NCBI GenBank assembly: GCA_951230915.1
Contig: OX579642.1
Location: 7,068,001 to 7,132,000, forward strand
From: Antitrichia curtipendula
Lineage: Eukaryota; Streptophyta; Bryopsida; Hypnales; Leucodontaceae
DNA length: 64,000 bases
Direction of reading: 5' to 3'
Part shown: piece after piece, positions 42,384 to 54,883 of the stretch
Layout of the letters: the number at the start of each line of letters is the position of its first letter
Position numbering within the stretch: position 1 is the stretch's first letter
Program-made: the position numbers and the translations under genes
Notes under the pieces: generated by a model
What the model was told of the DNA's origin: nothing
The model's input: the letters and a program-made list of their open reading frames with translations, nothing else
The model's database searches: none

Positions 42384-42393
42384 GACAACCCTG
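42384..42393 (-). repeat. Right terminal inverted repeat of the giant hAT element
   Basis: GACAACCCTG, the exact complement of 25964-25973, preceded by GGACGTGACGGG and followed by GAAGAAGT (42394-42401). Confidence 0.85.
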
Positions 42394-42835
42394 GAAGAAG
42401 TAACAAGCCACCAAAGTTCATTATAATCCAAAAATGTTGGGATTTTGAACTTTGAATTGCTCCCAAACATTCAAAACAACTTGGATTGATATAAAAAATT
42501 TAGTACAATAACAATAATTAAACCTCAAGAGAACATAATACAACAAATTTGATTGAAAACAAACATTGAATGAAGGAGATACAAGCCCCCAAAGTTGTAG
42601 CCATCAAATGCAATTTGGTGAACTCGCATTGAACCTCTGAACTTTGATTGGCTAACACAAAATCAATACATTTTGGATTGATTTGAAAATTTTACCACAC
42701 CAATTAGAAGAGAGAGTTCAAATTTACCAACAACTTTTATTGAATTTGAACATTGTATGCAAAAGTTACAACACTTTGAATTGGACTACAAATTTTTTAG
42801 GACACTTTTGGTCCCCTAGGACATTTAGAGGTTAA
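42394..42835. repeat. Right part of the repeat split by the giant element
   Basis: It continues the interrupted host repeat from 25963 and ends in GGACATTTAGAGGTTAA, a TTAA-type terminus. It includes the repeated TTGGATTGAT word also seen on the left side. Confidence 0.55.
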
Positions 42836-43247
42836 AGGAAGGGTTGGTCATCATGGAATTCATCCTTTTGGATACCATGCGAATCATTTGCTTTCAAAAC
42901 CTAGAAACATTCATTGGAGGTCAAATTAATGTGTACAAGACTTCCCCTTTGCATACAAAATTTCAAAGGATAAACATCTATTATTTTGTCCCACATAGAA
43001 GGATTCTCTATCATCCATTGGGCAATAAACATCAACAGTGTCATTAAAGGGTTAATGAATGCAATATCTACCTCTATGCTAGTGAAGGATTTTCGAGAAT
43101 GAACTTTTAGCACCTCCTACCTTGCCATTTTGTATGTGTTCCTATTTACTATTTAACTCCTTGAAGTAGTAGATAAAACTTAATTCTTTTCAATTTGAGA
43201 CAAATGTGACTATGTGAGAGAAAGTAATACCAATAAGGTGACTTACT
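42836..43247. repeat. Family C copy (reverse orientation) and spacer
   Basis: Bases 42900-43060 match 3186-3310 and the reverse of 12356-12500 (AGAAGGATTCTCTATCATCC), ending CATTAAAGGGTTAA. The remainder is AT-rich. Confidence 0.55.
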
Positions 43248-45134
43248 TTAACCTCTAAAGAGACTCAATACATTCTCTATTTGTGTAGAATTTGTATATA
43301 TTGGTATATATATAATTTTTTGGAAATTGAAAATGCATGATTTGTATATTGAGTATATTGAGACTTTTTGTAGATTTTGAGACAAAATGCTAGTTATTGG
43401 AAAATTTATTTAAAAAAATAGTAATTCAAACCAAAAATAAATAATGCTAAAATAGTGATTCTACAATGAAATTCTAAAAATTGGTATTGTTACCTATTTA
43501 TAAAAAAAATACTAGTAAAGAGATAAAGCGGTATATCTTTGAGTTGAGGATTAAAATGAGACTGCAAAAAGTCTCAATATATCGAATATGACCGGTTAAA
43601 GTCACAATTTTTTAAACATCATAGTACAATTACTGGAAGTTCCAAAGCATACATAACTAGAAAAAGATAGAAAAAAAAATCCACACGTATCTTTCTTTCA
43701 CTATGCCACTAACCACAAAAGGAAGGTCCAAATCCAATTTGTTGATTTTTATGTCCATTTAGTATGAAACCATGCATGATAGTACATTAAATTGATCATA
43801 TTGTACAACACTTCCCATTGGATTTGCAAACATGATACAAATGATTCATGTGGTGACTAGGGCTTTTTTTTTGGACTTGTGTCTCCCTTGCTGGCTCCAC
43901 TGGAGAGGACAATTTTTTGGAGGGATGAAGTCAGATAGGTCAGATTTCTGACAGTCTGGCGAAATTTTGCCCCAAAAAAAAGCCCTGATGGTGACAACTC
44001 ACCATAGTGGACCTCTAAAGGTTCTATACCATTGATCTTCTATGATAGAGGAATGTCTTCCATTGATTTGCTTCAGTGTGTTGCTTGAGCACGTTCTTAC
44101 AAGCATGTGTTCATCTTGTGTGGGAGACAAGGAACAGTGACCCTGCAACACTTCAACTTCACCTTTATCCCCAAGTGTGACATCCATTCCCTTTCACATT
44201 CACTTCATTTCCTGTACATGGACATGGATTTCTTGTACGATGTCTACACAAGTGGATTCTAGAGTGGGGACGGTGTGCAGGTTACCAAACGTACAGTACA
44301 GTACAGTGACAACCTGGTCTGGTGGTCAGTTGGTCACACACTGCAGGTACTGTACCAGACTTCCGTGTTTCCCAAAACAGCCCAATGCTTTTGTAAACAG
44401 GGACCGAAATCCGGGATGTGAGGGTTCAATGTGTTCACCAAACCTATCAACAGAATTCAAGTCAGACAACCTGAAACAAGAAGTTAAAACACAGCCAAGA
44501 GTCCAAGAGTGGCTGGGCATTCTTCACTTGGGCATTGGCAATTCAGAAACTCTAGCCTTAAATACTTGGCTATAATCAACACTTACACACACACAAACTA
44601 AGCTGGACACGAAACAGCAAAACCAAAACGGTTAATTACATCACGCAATTCATCTCTCATGCTCAATAAATCGGTTGTTCAACACTGCATTTCAGATCCA
44701 GGCCGACTGGGAGAAGGGAAAAAAAATGCACTCCAGGCAACATAATTCAGAAATTATTTCTTCACTTTGGTTTCCCAAGTTGATTCAGTACACACAACAA
44801 ATCACTCAAAGCACATCACAGCACTCACAAGAAACACAGAAGCAGGAACATCATCACGCCAATACACAAAGAATCTCAGGTAGAGTTAAAATCTGGATCA
44901 TCACTGGAACAGCACACGCCCTAAATAAGCAGCAAAACAAGGAATTCTATTCAACCCTGATCTTGATCACATTCTCCGACACCAAATCCTAACGCTTACC
45001 CCTGAGAGCTCGATCAATGGTACATATCTACAGAGAGACAACAGTTGCACAAACGAAAAAAATTCAAAAAGTATGATACACTATTTTCCTAAGGTATGTA
45101 AAAATTTTATCTACCTGTTCCATTTCGCCACTTT
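43248..45134. other. Intergenic region downstream of the cyclophilin gene
   Basis: A TTAACCTCTAAAGAGAC left-end-like sequence lies at 43248 without a convincing partner. From about 44000 the composition becomes less AT-rich, but open frames there lack motifs and ATG starts. Cyclophilin 3' sequence lies next to 45134. Confidence 0.4.
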
Positions 45135-45746
45135 TCAAAGCGGAATTTCGCCACTATCGACAATGACGACCTTCCGCTTGGGCGTCCCCCCCGAGGAGCC
45201 TTCCGCCTCCACTTTGTACACGACATCAAGTCCACTCAACACCTTCCCAAAGACGACATGGCGTCCATCCAGCCAACTCGTCTTCGCAGTACAGATGAAG
45301 AACTGGGAGCCGTTGGTGTTGGGCCCGGCATTGGCCATGGACAGGATCCCAGGACCCGTGTGCTTGAGCTTGAAGCTCTCGTCGGCAAACCGACTTCCGT
45401 AGATAGACTCCCCACCACGGCCGTTCCCTTGCGTGGTATCTCCCCCCTGGATCATAAAACTCGGGATGATGCGGTGGAACACGGAGCCCTTGTAGTGCAA
45501 GGGTTTGCCACTCTCCCCAACGCCTTTCTCCCCCGTGCAAAACGATCGGAAATTCTCCACCGTCTTTGGCGCCGCTCTCCCGTACAGACCGATCACAATG
45601 CGACCCGTAGGGGTGGAGTCGATCTCCACGTCGAAGAAAACCTTGTGAGTCACCTCGTCGTACCCCTTCCGCTCCGATTTCTTGGCGGAAACGCTCACAG
45701 AAAACAAAAGCAGGGCCAGCGCGGTGAAGAAAATCGTCCTCCCCAT
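45135..45746 (-). CDS. ER-lumen cyclophilin (peptidyl-prolyl isomerase), cyclophilin B type
   Basis: 203-aa single-exon gene. Residues 1-21 form a signal peptide ([13 protein letters not shown]), directing the protein to the secretory pathway. The complete cyclophilin fold follows: [46 protein letters not shown] (catalytic R in FHRI), [31 protein letters not shown], the [12 protein letters not shown] motif with the cyclosporin-binding tryptophan, and [11 protein letters not shown] at the end. It catalyses proline cis/trans isomerisation during folding. Plant homologues of this type normally have several introns, so an uninterrupted copy is unusual and could be retroposed, although no clear poly(A) tract follows it. 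No ER-retention tetrapeptide is present. Confidence 0.96.
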   Translation of the reverse strand: MGRTIFFTALALLLFSVSVSAKKSERKGYDEVTHKVFFDVEIDSTPTGRIVIGLYGRAAPKTVENFRSFCTGEKGVGESGKPLHYKGSVFHRIIPSFMIQGGDTTQGNGRGGESIYGSRFADESFKLKHTGPGILSMANAGPNTNGSQFFICTAKTSWLDGRHVVFGKVLSGLDVVYKVEAEGSSGGTPKRKVVIVDSGEIPL

Positions 45747-46649
45747 CGCGATCTCAAACTTTTTTTCTGAAGAAAAAAGAAATCCAAACCACTGAATCTG
45801 CTACAAATTGACAAAAACTCTGTTACACTACAAACTGGCAAACTGTGCTACAAAGTGGCAAAATGTGCAAGAAAGTTTGGAAGTGCGAGCGTGTGGCGAT
45901 GGCGGTAGAATTGGTTCCTGTCTTTAGTTGCCGTGGTTCAGGTGGTTGCGTCCGGATGATCAACGGGGCAAGTGCCGGATCTTCTTTGAGGATCGCATGA
46001 AGGATGCCGGCTTCCTTGGTAAGTTCCGGATTCGGTACCCACACTATTTTAGTAAGAGTGTTTTTCTTTTTCTCGTCTTTTCTTTCTTCGTTCAGTTTTT
46101 CCGGGTCTTTTTCTTTTTCCTTTGGTTGTTAATTTTGGTTTATGAACATTTTCTTTGTTATATCCACCGCATAGCAAATTAGCAATGTCATTGTTTCTTA
46201 ATTTTTATATGTGTCATGTAAAAGAGTGGATTATAGTACTAAGAATAGATGGATAGCTTTAGTTCGGAGGTATGAGTTAGTTATTCCGTAATTTAAAGAT
46301 TAAAAAATCATTTGTAAGTTCACACTTATTAGTTCTTCGACAAGTTCTTTGTGCACTCTTTCACAAGTTACTGATAACATGTTTTATCTACGTTTTGAAC
46401 AAACCCAATTTGGTCACCCATTTTCAACCAATTTAAGACATAAACATAAGGACTACATGATCAAAGCATAAATCCCAACAAGTAAGTAAACTCATCAATG
46501 TAAAATAAAAAAAGTGACAAAGTTTTAATTGGGGTTTTAAAAATAAGGAACTTTGAAGTTGTTAGGGCTTATATATTCACTTTCGTTCACCACCTTCTGC
46601 CTTCACATTCTGCCTACATCTCAAATAGCAAAACAATTTTGTTTTGATC
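45747..46649. other. Cyclophilin upstream region
   Basis: A GC-richer patch at 45880-46030 has an open frame on each strand and a GTAAG donor-like site near 46020. It could be a first exon of another transcript on the plus strand, but no downstream exon was found. The rest is AT-rich. Confidence 0.35.
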
Positions 46650-47420
46650 GAGGTAAATTATTGTCTAACATCACTTTAACATCTACTCTAAAAAAATGTT
46701 CAATTGAGTGCACAATTGCAACAAAAGAAGACACATTTGAATCGTAAATATGTTTTTGCACACTTGAAGTTTGCTCAAAGGTATGCAAATTGGATTATTG
46801 ATGATTGATAATTTATAATTTTTGACGACGAGACAAAGATAAGCAGATTTAATTCAAATGGCAAGTCAAAGTGTTGGAGTGGAGATGGAGAACGTATTGG
46901 ATTACAACATGCCCATCACAAACTATGAAGCACATGGTGGATCAATGATGATTTGGAAATGTATGACAGTTTGGGAATAAGGATTATAATATAGAATTAG
47001 AAATAAAAAGGATAGGCATTTATTTTAGAAAATTTCTTGTGGTCTACTATACAAAATTACAATTTCTATCTAAGTAGGTTGGTCTTTCAACAAGATAATG
47101 ATTCCAAGCATTCAAGCAAAATTATGCAAGAATGGTTGGCATTACAACCATTTCAACACCTTTAGTGGCTTGTACAATCTCTAGATTTGAATCCTATTGA
47201 ACATTTTGTAGCACTTTTCAATCAATGCTTGAATGAATTTACTACACTTCCAAAAATAATTTCAAGAATTGTGGGAGTGTAGGAGTGTGTATATCTTGTA
47301 TATTCCAATTTCAGTATATTCCAATTTTGAAGAAGATTGTATGGCACTTTATGATAGTGCGCCAAGAGGAATTATTGTTGTGTTGAAGATCAAGAAAATG
47401 CTACTAGACCAATTACTACA
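46650..47420 (+). pseudogene. Tc1/mariner transposase relic
   Basis: A decayed DDE transposase is readable through several frameshifts and stops. Legible parts are KYVFAHLKFAQRYANWIIDD, then DETKISRFNSNGKS with the first catalytic D, HGGSMMIWK, QQDNDSKHSSKIMQEWL with the second D, LDLNPIEHFVALFNQCLNEF with the final E (DD34E type), and a C-terminal ALYDSAPRGIIVVLKIK. Order and spacing are those of Tc1-like transposases. No flanking terminal repeats were identified. Confidence 0.8.
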
Positions 47421-48772
47421 ACTTTTGTAGTGAACTTATACAAAACTAAGTATATGTATATAGTTTCTCATTTGACTTTGGAACATATTTTCTTGCTATT
47501 AATGCAAAATATAATTTTGCATACAATAGCATAAGTTTGTATAGTTTTATGTCTAATTTTTGAATCTCAAGAAGAACCAATGAATTGTTGATAGTTGTAA
47601 GTCGAAGATGAGTATATATAAAGTGTATTCAATATTTTTTGTCAGTGTATGTAAATAGCTTTTTGCAAAATTAAAAATTATAATTAATGGGAAATTTAAG
47701 AAAAAACTAAAATCATAAGAAACAATAAACAAATAATACATTGTGACATTATTGAACTGAAGATAATCAATATGATAGTACTAGAAATTAAAGAAGACTA
47801 CTTCAATAATTTACTTCATAACTAAAAGACACAAATTGAGGCAAAAGATATGTCAATACATTGAAAGAAAATTAAAAAAGACATTTATTTTTTATTTTTG
47901 ACCCTACCAACCTATTATGATTTATGACCATGTCAACCTATCATAATTTAGTTCATGTTTGAATTGAAAGGAACTTTGATATTTTTGACAATGTCGACCT
48001 CCAAGGGGAGATCTCTTTGTAAAAAAATTTATCCCTTAAGCTGAAAGGATATATGAAGTGGGTATATTATTCAAATATGTTTGATTTTATGGCACCTTAT
48101 ATTTTTGTCCAATTAAATGCACGCTATGTTTAATTATAATTGATAAAAGATTTAATTTTTTTGTCATTTTATATTAGTTTAAAGTATTAGTATTATCATC
48201 ATTTAAAAATCAATAGTTTATACTAAACTAAATAAAAACTAAACATTTATTCCAATTTGCAAAATTGGAATTTTCATGTAACATTGCAATAATAGTTGAA
48301 TACAAGCATGATCCATGTAAACTCTAAACTTCATTTTCTACATTGACTATGGCATATATGCTACAAAAATGTCATTTAGAGAGAATGCCAAAAATACAAA
48401 GAAAAATGCCAATGAACATTCATACTTTAACCTCGAAGTTCCTTGGCTCAAAAGTTTTTAAAAATGTTCTTGAAATTGCACAAAACTAACACCTTGGACA
48501 AAAATAGTTGTAAATAAACTTTTATGCATTTTGAAGAACCTCTAATCCTAGAATCTCACTCGTGGCATGTGCTAAAAGAATATTAAAAAGATTTAGGGCT
48601 TCAAGGCACTACATGAGTGAGATCTATGCATGCATGCATGCCCCAAAAATTTGCTACTTTACTCAAGGTCACCAAAACAAACAATAACCGCTTCAGATTT
48701 AAAAGAGCTTTAGGAGATAAACATGACATTCTATGCACATGGAAAAATTGAGTGTCAATTTTGTCTCCTAGA
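47421..48772. other. AT-rich intergenic DNA
   Basis: Nothing was recognised beyond A/T-rich short open frames. Confidence 0.5.
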
Positions 48773-49507
48773 TTAATCCCTTTAGTTCTTTGACTATGTC
48801 TTCACCCAAAACGCTCCAAAATTGCCATTTCTAGTACAAGTACCAAATTTCAGAAAAAACAACATTTTTGGACACATATAACCATAGGATCTTGTATTAC
48901 ATTGGTTTCAGAAGATTTGAAAAAATTTCCACCATTCCCACCATGTAGATTGTAAGATATTAGCGTTTGAAATGACAAAAATCTTTTTTTGGACCCTACA
49001 AAAAATTGGGCAATTGCATTTCACAAGGTCACATTTGTATGAAAAAATGTCCAAAATGGTGGTGCTTCTTTGGATTCATTCTTCAAGGCCAATTGGCTAC
49101 ATGCTTGAAAATTTTCAGATCATTTGGAATTTTACAACATACAAGAAAAAAATTATTAAGTAGAAAAAAATAGAAAATGATTCAAAATACTAAATTATTA
49201 AGAATATATATATATATATGTATGTACACATGAATATACAAATCTAGAAAATCAATTTCAAATTTTTGTTATTGAAAAAAATAATCTTTTTTTATCTACC
49301 TAGATTGCCTAACCGGTAAAAAAAACTACATATCATACAATAACTTTTGAACCATGTAGTGAAAAGTTATGAAAATTGTTGGGCCTTAAAGCTACTCCTT
49401 GTCCCCATGTTGTGTGAAAATTTCAAAGAAAAAAAATCTCTATCTATAGTGAGTTGCCTAAAATTTCTATGTTGCCCTAAAACGCAACTTGGTCCTTTGG
49501 GGGTTAA
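48773..49507. mobile_element. TTAA-bounded element (family B), inverted orientation
   Basis: The ends are TTAATCCCTTTAGTTCTTTG and TTGGTCCTTTGGGGGTTAA. The sequence is the reverse complement of the 15551 copy throughout (for example GCTCCAAAATTGCCATTTCT near its left end). No transposase frame is present. Confidence 0.8.
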
Positions 49508-52400
49508 AGTCAAGTTCGTTTGCCATTACATTGTTTCTTTCTTTAAAGAATTGAATCAACTAACAAATTATTCAATTTTTTTAATATTCACAATTATAAG
49601 GCATTTTATACTAATTATATAAATTTTTAATACTACAAATGATCTTAATTTTTTTCTCAAAAAAATATAATTTTTGTCTTGTAAATTGAAATGATACCTT
49701 ATATTAGTCCTCACTTAGTTTTGTAAAACCTACCAATAGTGACTCCATCAAGGCAACGGTGCTTGTATGTGAGCATGAAAATGTGAGCATATGAGGTTTG
49801 AGCATATATATAACTAGATACATTATATCTATTGAAGGTGCTTATAATGTAAACACCTATAATATAAATATTTATATCATAGTTATACTATAATCATGAA
49901 AGGTTTCCATAATATAGACACCTATAACATAGATGTATAGTCTTCTACGCTCATGGGCTATGTTCCTAGGCTCACATAATAGCAACCCTCTTCATCAAGG
50001 TTAGCCTATCATTTTAGAGTATCAGTTGACTTGACATAAAAGGTTCTACAATCATTGAGAATTGTCCATTAAATATTAGAATATAGACTAACTTGACAAC
50101 AAAGTTTTTACAATTATTGAGACATTTGTTCTTCAATCATTAGTTTTGGTAGTGTCAACCTACAATGGTTGAGTAGGTGTTTAGGGTGTTGATTGGCTTC
50201 ACAAGATAGTTTTCACAATCTATGAGGGCCAAAATGAACCCTTTAAGAGCCTTCCAAAACTATAAAGACAAAGTTATAATCCAAGTCTATGGAACCTGTG
50301 CATTGTATAATTAAAAAAATCGTTATTTTGTATGAATTTTTGTACTATTCAATTCAATGTTCTAGGTGAAAGCAACCTCAACTAATGAAAAAATACCAAA
50401 CACTTCAATAATGTGGTTAGAGATAGGGGATATTCTTGAGTAAAAGGACAAGAAAATCCTTGATAGTGACTATCTTGAGGGCTCTTGAAGGCTCATTCCA
50501 ATCTTAATGGTTGAAACATTTGTCAACCATTTCTTGACAATGTTAAAATGCCATAGTTTAGTTGGTGTTTAGAATATAGACTAACTTGGCAACAAATTTT
50601 AATTTCCACAATTGTTGAGATATTTGTTCTAGACCAGTAGTAGTTATATCTTGACAATGCATTAGAAGGGATGTAGTCCTTGTAAAGGTCTACAAGTTCC
50701 CTTGCATTTCCAGATTGTGGAAACGCAAGGGCAACAACTGATTGCATTGGTTTGACGTGGCCGAAGTTTAGCCACGTCAAACAATAAAAAAATTTATTAA
50801 AAAAATGATTTTTTTTCAATTTTTTTTCAATTTTTTTTCAATTTTACAAATTTTTATTTATTTTATTTTTTTAATTAAATTTTTTGACAGTGTGTTGTTC
50901 TCGCACTGCATTGCAAACAACAAAGGGAACGGGCCTAAAATGGCCCTCCCCTTGCCCCAAATCCCCTCTAATGTCATCCTACAGTAGTCTACTACGTTTT
51001 TAGAGTATTAATGGAGAATGTCATCCTATAGTAGTCCAAACTAGATTCTATGAAAGCAGGACCTAGTTATGAAAAATAACATGTTGAGCCATCTAAAAAA
51101 TATGCTTCTCTTCATTTAATAAGAGATTGTTATTTGTCCAAAAATGGCTTCTATTGAAGTTGTGTTTCCACAATTGTTGAGACATTTATCCTTAGAATGT
51201 TATTTTTGACAATCATGTCAACCTATCATGGTTTAGTAGGTGTTCATAGTTACAACCAATTTGACATGATAGTTTTCACAATTGTTGTGAATTGTTGAAT
51301 TTTCCAAAATTTTGCACCCAATCTTGTCACATATCATTGCAAAGATTGTGACTTTTATATCCTACTTTTTCATTGATTTATTTAAGTATTCAAATAGTTA
51401 ATCATGATTTGATACTTATATGCACATTTTGTAAAAGTATAGAATTGGCATTCCAATAGTATAAATTGCAATAGATAGGATATATAAAGTAATGTAAGAG
51501 TATCAATTAGCAAGCCTATCATAATAATAGAGGGTAGCAAAGCTTGGATGTTTAGAAATTAAACATCTGAATTGATTGATTTCTACTTCTATTGACATGA
51601 AAATTTATATTTTGATTGTTTGAAAACATAAGAGAAATATTTTAAAATTTAATTATATTCTATGAAAATGAATTTAAAAATAATCTTTTTACTATGGAAG
51701 CTTTCTATCTATGCAATTACAATAGCCACTCACAACATACTTTTATTTCCAAGAATTTAATTTAATTTTTTTCCATCATAAACAATTGTGACCTTTCAAT
51801 CCTTCTTTGAAAATTGGAAATTGATTGATTTCAAATATTATGATTACACAAGCAATCACTTTGGGTATAAATAAATGACTAGAAGTAGTTGCCTATGCAA
51901 AAGTTGAAATGAATCATTTGAGAAGCTTCAAGAAAGACATAAATAATATGAATTGAAAAAATAAACCATATAATAAATTATTGAATATTTAAAATGTATT
52001 TTGGAAGCTATTCCAGTTGAAGACAAGCTTTAAAATTCAAAAAAATGTTTTTAAAGTATATATTAAAGATGAATTGGTTATTTAGCAAATTCTTGAATTA
52101 CAACACCATAAAATTAATACACATGATATTTAAGGTTTATTTTCATAAAAGAAGAAATATTACCTTAAAAGGTGAATACAAGACCAAACAAGACATGTGG
52201 GTCCTAGGGAATGACTTACAAAATCATATATTGAAGAAAGTTGGATCGGTTATATAGATTTATGTTTTTTTTATTAATAGTCTTTATCTCTAAATTATCT
52301 CTAAAATATTAAAAATAACTATATATATGCAACAATGTAGACTATCTTTAGACTATTTATGATAAATAACATCAATTCTGTTAAATTGGCAGTATTCTAT
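49508..52400. other. AT-rich region with degenerate direct repeats
   Basis: No gene. Related blocks near 50080-50220, 50520-50640 and 51165-51290 share GACATTTGTTCTT, TTTAGTAGGTGTT and ATAGTTTTCACAAT-like words, suggesting old tandem or segmental copies. A small hairpin (TTGACGTGGC...GCCACGTCAA) sits near 50750-50780, followed by three TTTTTTTTCAA units. Confidence 0.45.
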
Positions 52401-54883
52401 GCACTATTATGATATGGAGAGGACCTTAAACCTTGAATTTTTTCAATTTTTATCATGATTTCTGCATTTTAGCGACAACAATGTGCAGGAGTGAGCCAAG
52501 TTATATTCCCACCTTTTCACCCCTTCTGGGTCCCTAAATTGTTTTCAACTTTTGATCCTTTTCTGTTTACCTAGCTTAATGATCAACTTGTGCCTGGTAA
52601 TCAACAATACCCAAAATCTGTTCAACTGGATCGAGCTTATTTTTCTTCAGTACGTTGCCTAGAACTCTGCTTTTCATCACTGATCATAAGTTTAATACCT
52701 TCAACTTTCTAGATCATGTGTATCTAATGTGGAGGTTTTGAATGTGCGCAAAGGAAGACAATTTTTTTCGAAAAAAGGATTAGGGAGTATCAGAAGGCCT
52801 TAGTCAATCTTAACAGTGATGACTCAAGCAACCATATCTTCAGATTAGATGAAGATTTCTGAGCACCCTTGTTGCTCAGCCTTTGTCTAGGGACAAGCGT
52901 TGCCGGACATGTAGTAGCATAGTTTTGATATTACTAGGGACCCATTTTTTCTTTTGGTCAAAGTCATACTAGATAGGCAATATGTCTTATGCTTAATTGC
53001 GCGCTTTTCAATTCCCAGACTTGTACAACATCAAGATTCTTTCATCATGCTAATAATACAAAATTTTATAAGATTTCTCTTGGGTGCAACACATCTACGA
53101 CCAACCTTGCAAGGTGACAATTGAAAAAACAAGATAACAATCTTCCTCATTAAAGGGCATGAGTGAGTTGCAATACATGATTAACCCTACAAAGTTTGTG
53201 GTTAAATTATCAATGACATTCAGCTCTGCTGAAATGAGGTATGTACAAATGCAATCTGTAGTTTTTCATCCAATTTGATTGGCAAATTCTGTCTGTTAAT
53301 TGCTAAATCAATATCATTTAGTACATACATAATCTAAGGAAATATCATGTGCACAACTGAGAGTAGTGTCAAAGCTCCCAGACCCCAATTGCAACCGCTC
53401 CGGAAGCCATGGTTTGCAAAGAAAATGTTGTAAATTATGCAAATTATTAAAGGAATGTATCATTCAGTTCAAAATGCCATTGAATGACAATAGTCAAACT
53501 GAATGCAAGTGTAACAGCTTTCTCCTGCAATTACCAATGATCCCTAGACACTTAAAAAACACCAATCACGATGTAGCTACAGTCACTTGTTTCTCCTTGT
53601 GCTAAGGTAGGAGGTCCATAAACCGCTCATCTAAGAGCTAAATCTGAATTTTGGGGAGGTAAAACTTCTTAAAATATTTTTCAGTAAATTTTCCTTGAAA
53701 GGCAAGAGAAATTGACATCTAACCCAAGTTGTTTCATATTTTTTTGAAGCTTTGTAGATTTAGTTATGAATTTCTGAAGTAGCAGAAAAGTACATTTTTG
53801 TGGGCTCTAAAACCGACCACCTCCTGAAATGCACACCGCTTGTACATTGGAAAGTGCAAAATGTACTTATAGAGCCTGATTGGTTTTAGAACCTGTTACC
53901 TTATATCACCCTCATGTCCACAAGCTGTGGAATCTCCATGGGTAACCATGGCCCTAACCCTAAACACAATGCATGCGCGATCCCAAGCCTAGGAGCAATG
54001 CAATCCTAGATACTCATGGTTGAGTCTAAACCCCGACAATTGTGCAATTCTAGGTTATTTCGAGGACCTTGATGATTAACTTTGTCTCCCACTTTCATCT
54101 AATGCAAAATCGCATCCAGAGCTTCAGTATGATCAACTAATGTTCCACATGCACTTTCTGATCAAGCCAAGGGCGTAAATCAACTAGAATTTTCTTTCAG
54201 AAATCCTTCTCCATTTAGCCTAGTTTTCTCAATACCTTTGGAACTTTGAATACTGGTGTTAGTTAATAAACAATGTGATATTATGCACGTTTGAGATCAT
54301 TGCAAAACGACCATTCAGATTACATATGTTGAGGTCCATGTCAAAACCCTAAATGCCAACTCTGCGTACCTCAGAAGTAAGATTTCACATATTCTGAATA
54401 TATATTTGAGATGACAGTAAACTCACCTGTATTTCTTTTTGAAGTTGTGCTTAAGGTCTTGATGGTCGCAGAGAGTAAGGTAGAACTACCCAATTCCGTC
54501 AGTGATTCAAATCCGTGGTCTACAGCTTTATCCCAATTCCATCAGAAAAACATGCAAATTCACTTCAGATTCTGACACTAGTAGTTTATTAATGCTATTA
54601 AAAGATAGCGTGTCAATTAATGATTGGTGGATCTCCAAGTGCTATTAGATACATTGGAAAGCGGTATTGAGTTGTAAGAGGACGTTTATGAATCCAGTCT
54701 AGTAGCGGTTGTGCAATTTCATTTCAGAAATTCAAAGAAATTATATTTTTTTATCAAAAAATTATAAATCCACTTGGGTTTGACTCCTAAAACAAAAGCA
54801 CACCTTTGAAAAATATGTGTCTTTCCTAGAGTTGGCCCCAATATAGTTAGATTGCGAATCAGGGTGGTAATGGATAGTTCTAC
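52401..54883. other. Low-repeat region, possible introns and exons of an unrecognised minus-strand gene
   Basis: Few transposon ends are seen here. Two minus-strand segments look exon-like: one ending in an ACAG/GTGAGT donor near 54425 (reading FESLTELGSSTLLSATIKTL) and one near 52795-52900 after a CCCTAG acceptor (reading RLSNKGAQKSSSNLKIWLLE) with a TGA. The phases do not join simply, so I do not build a model. Confidence 0.3.

Larger units (their letters stand above)
25964..42393. mobile_element. Giant (16.4 kb) hAT-superfamily transposon with cargo genes
   Basis: The element begins CAGGGTTGTC and ends GACAACCCTG, a perfect 10-bp inverted repeat, and is flanked by an identical 8-bp direct repeat GAAGAAGT (25956-25963, 42394-42401). 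Eight-base duplication and a CAGGG-type terminus are standard for hAT transposons. The subterminal regions share CACGTCC and GTCCGGAC words. Contents in order: array 1, hAT transposase (+), kinase-like gene (-, broken), array 2, an AT-rich middle with fragments of older elements, array 3, coiled-coil/RING-like gene (+), array 4. Typical hAT elements are a few kilobases, so this is exceptional. An alternative is two nested or fused related elements, but I found no internal pair of terminal repeats. Confidence 0.85.

Noticed and set aside
41592..42466. Open frames on both strands with Pro/Arg/His or Gly/Arg/Asp repeats
   Set aside because: The 12-bp period of array 4 keeps frames open on both strands; composition is dictated by the repeat.
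43248..43597. Possible further TTAA-bounded element
   Set aside because: The left end TTAACCTCTAAAGAGAC fits, but the candidate right end near 43594 (GACCGGTTAA) does not match the family terminus.
44177..44575. 132-codon plus-strand open frame
   Set aside because: It starts with GTG, contains no recognisable domain, and lies in the downstream flank of the cyclophilin gene.
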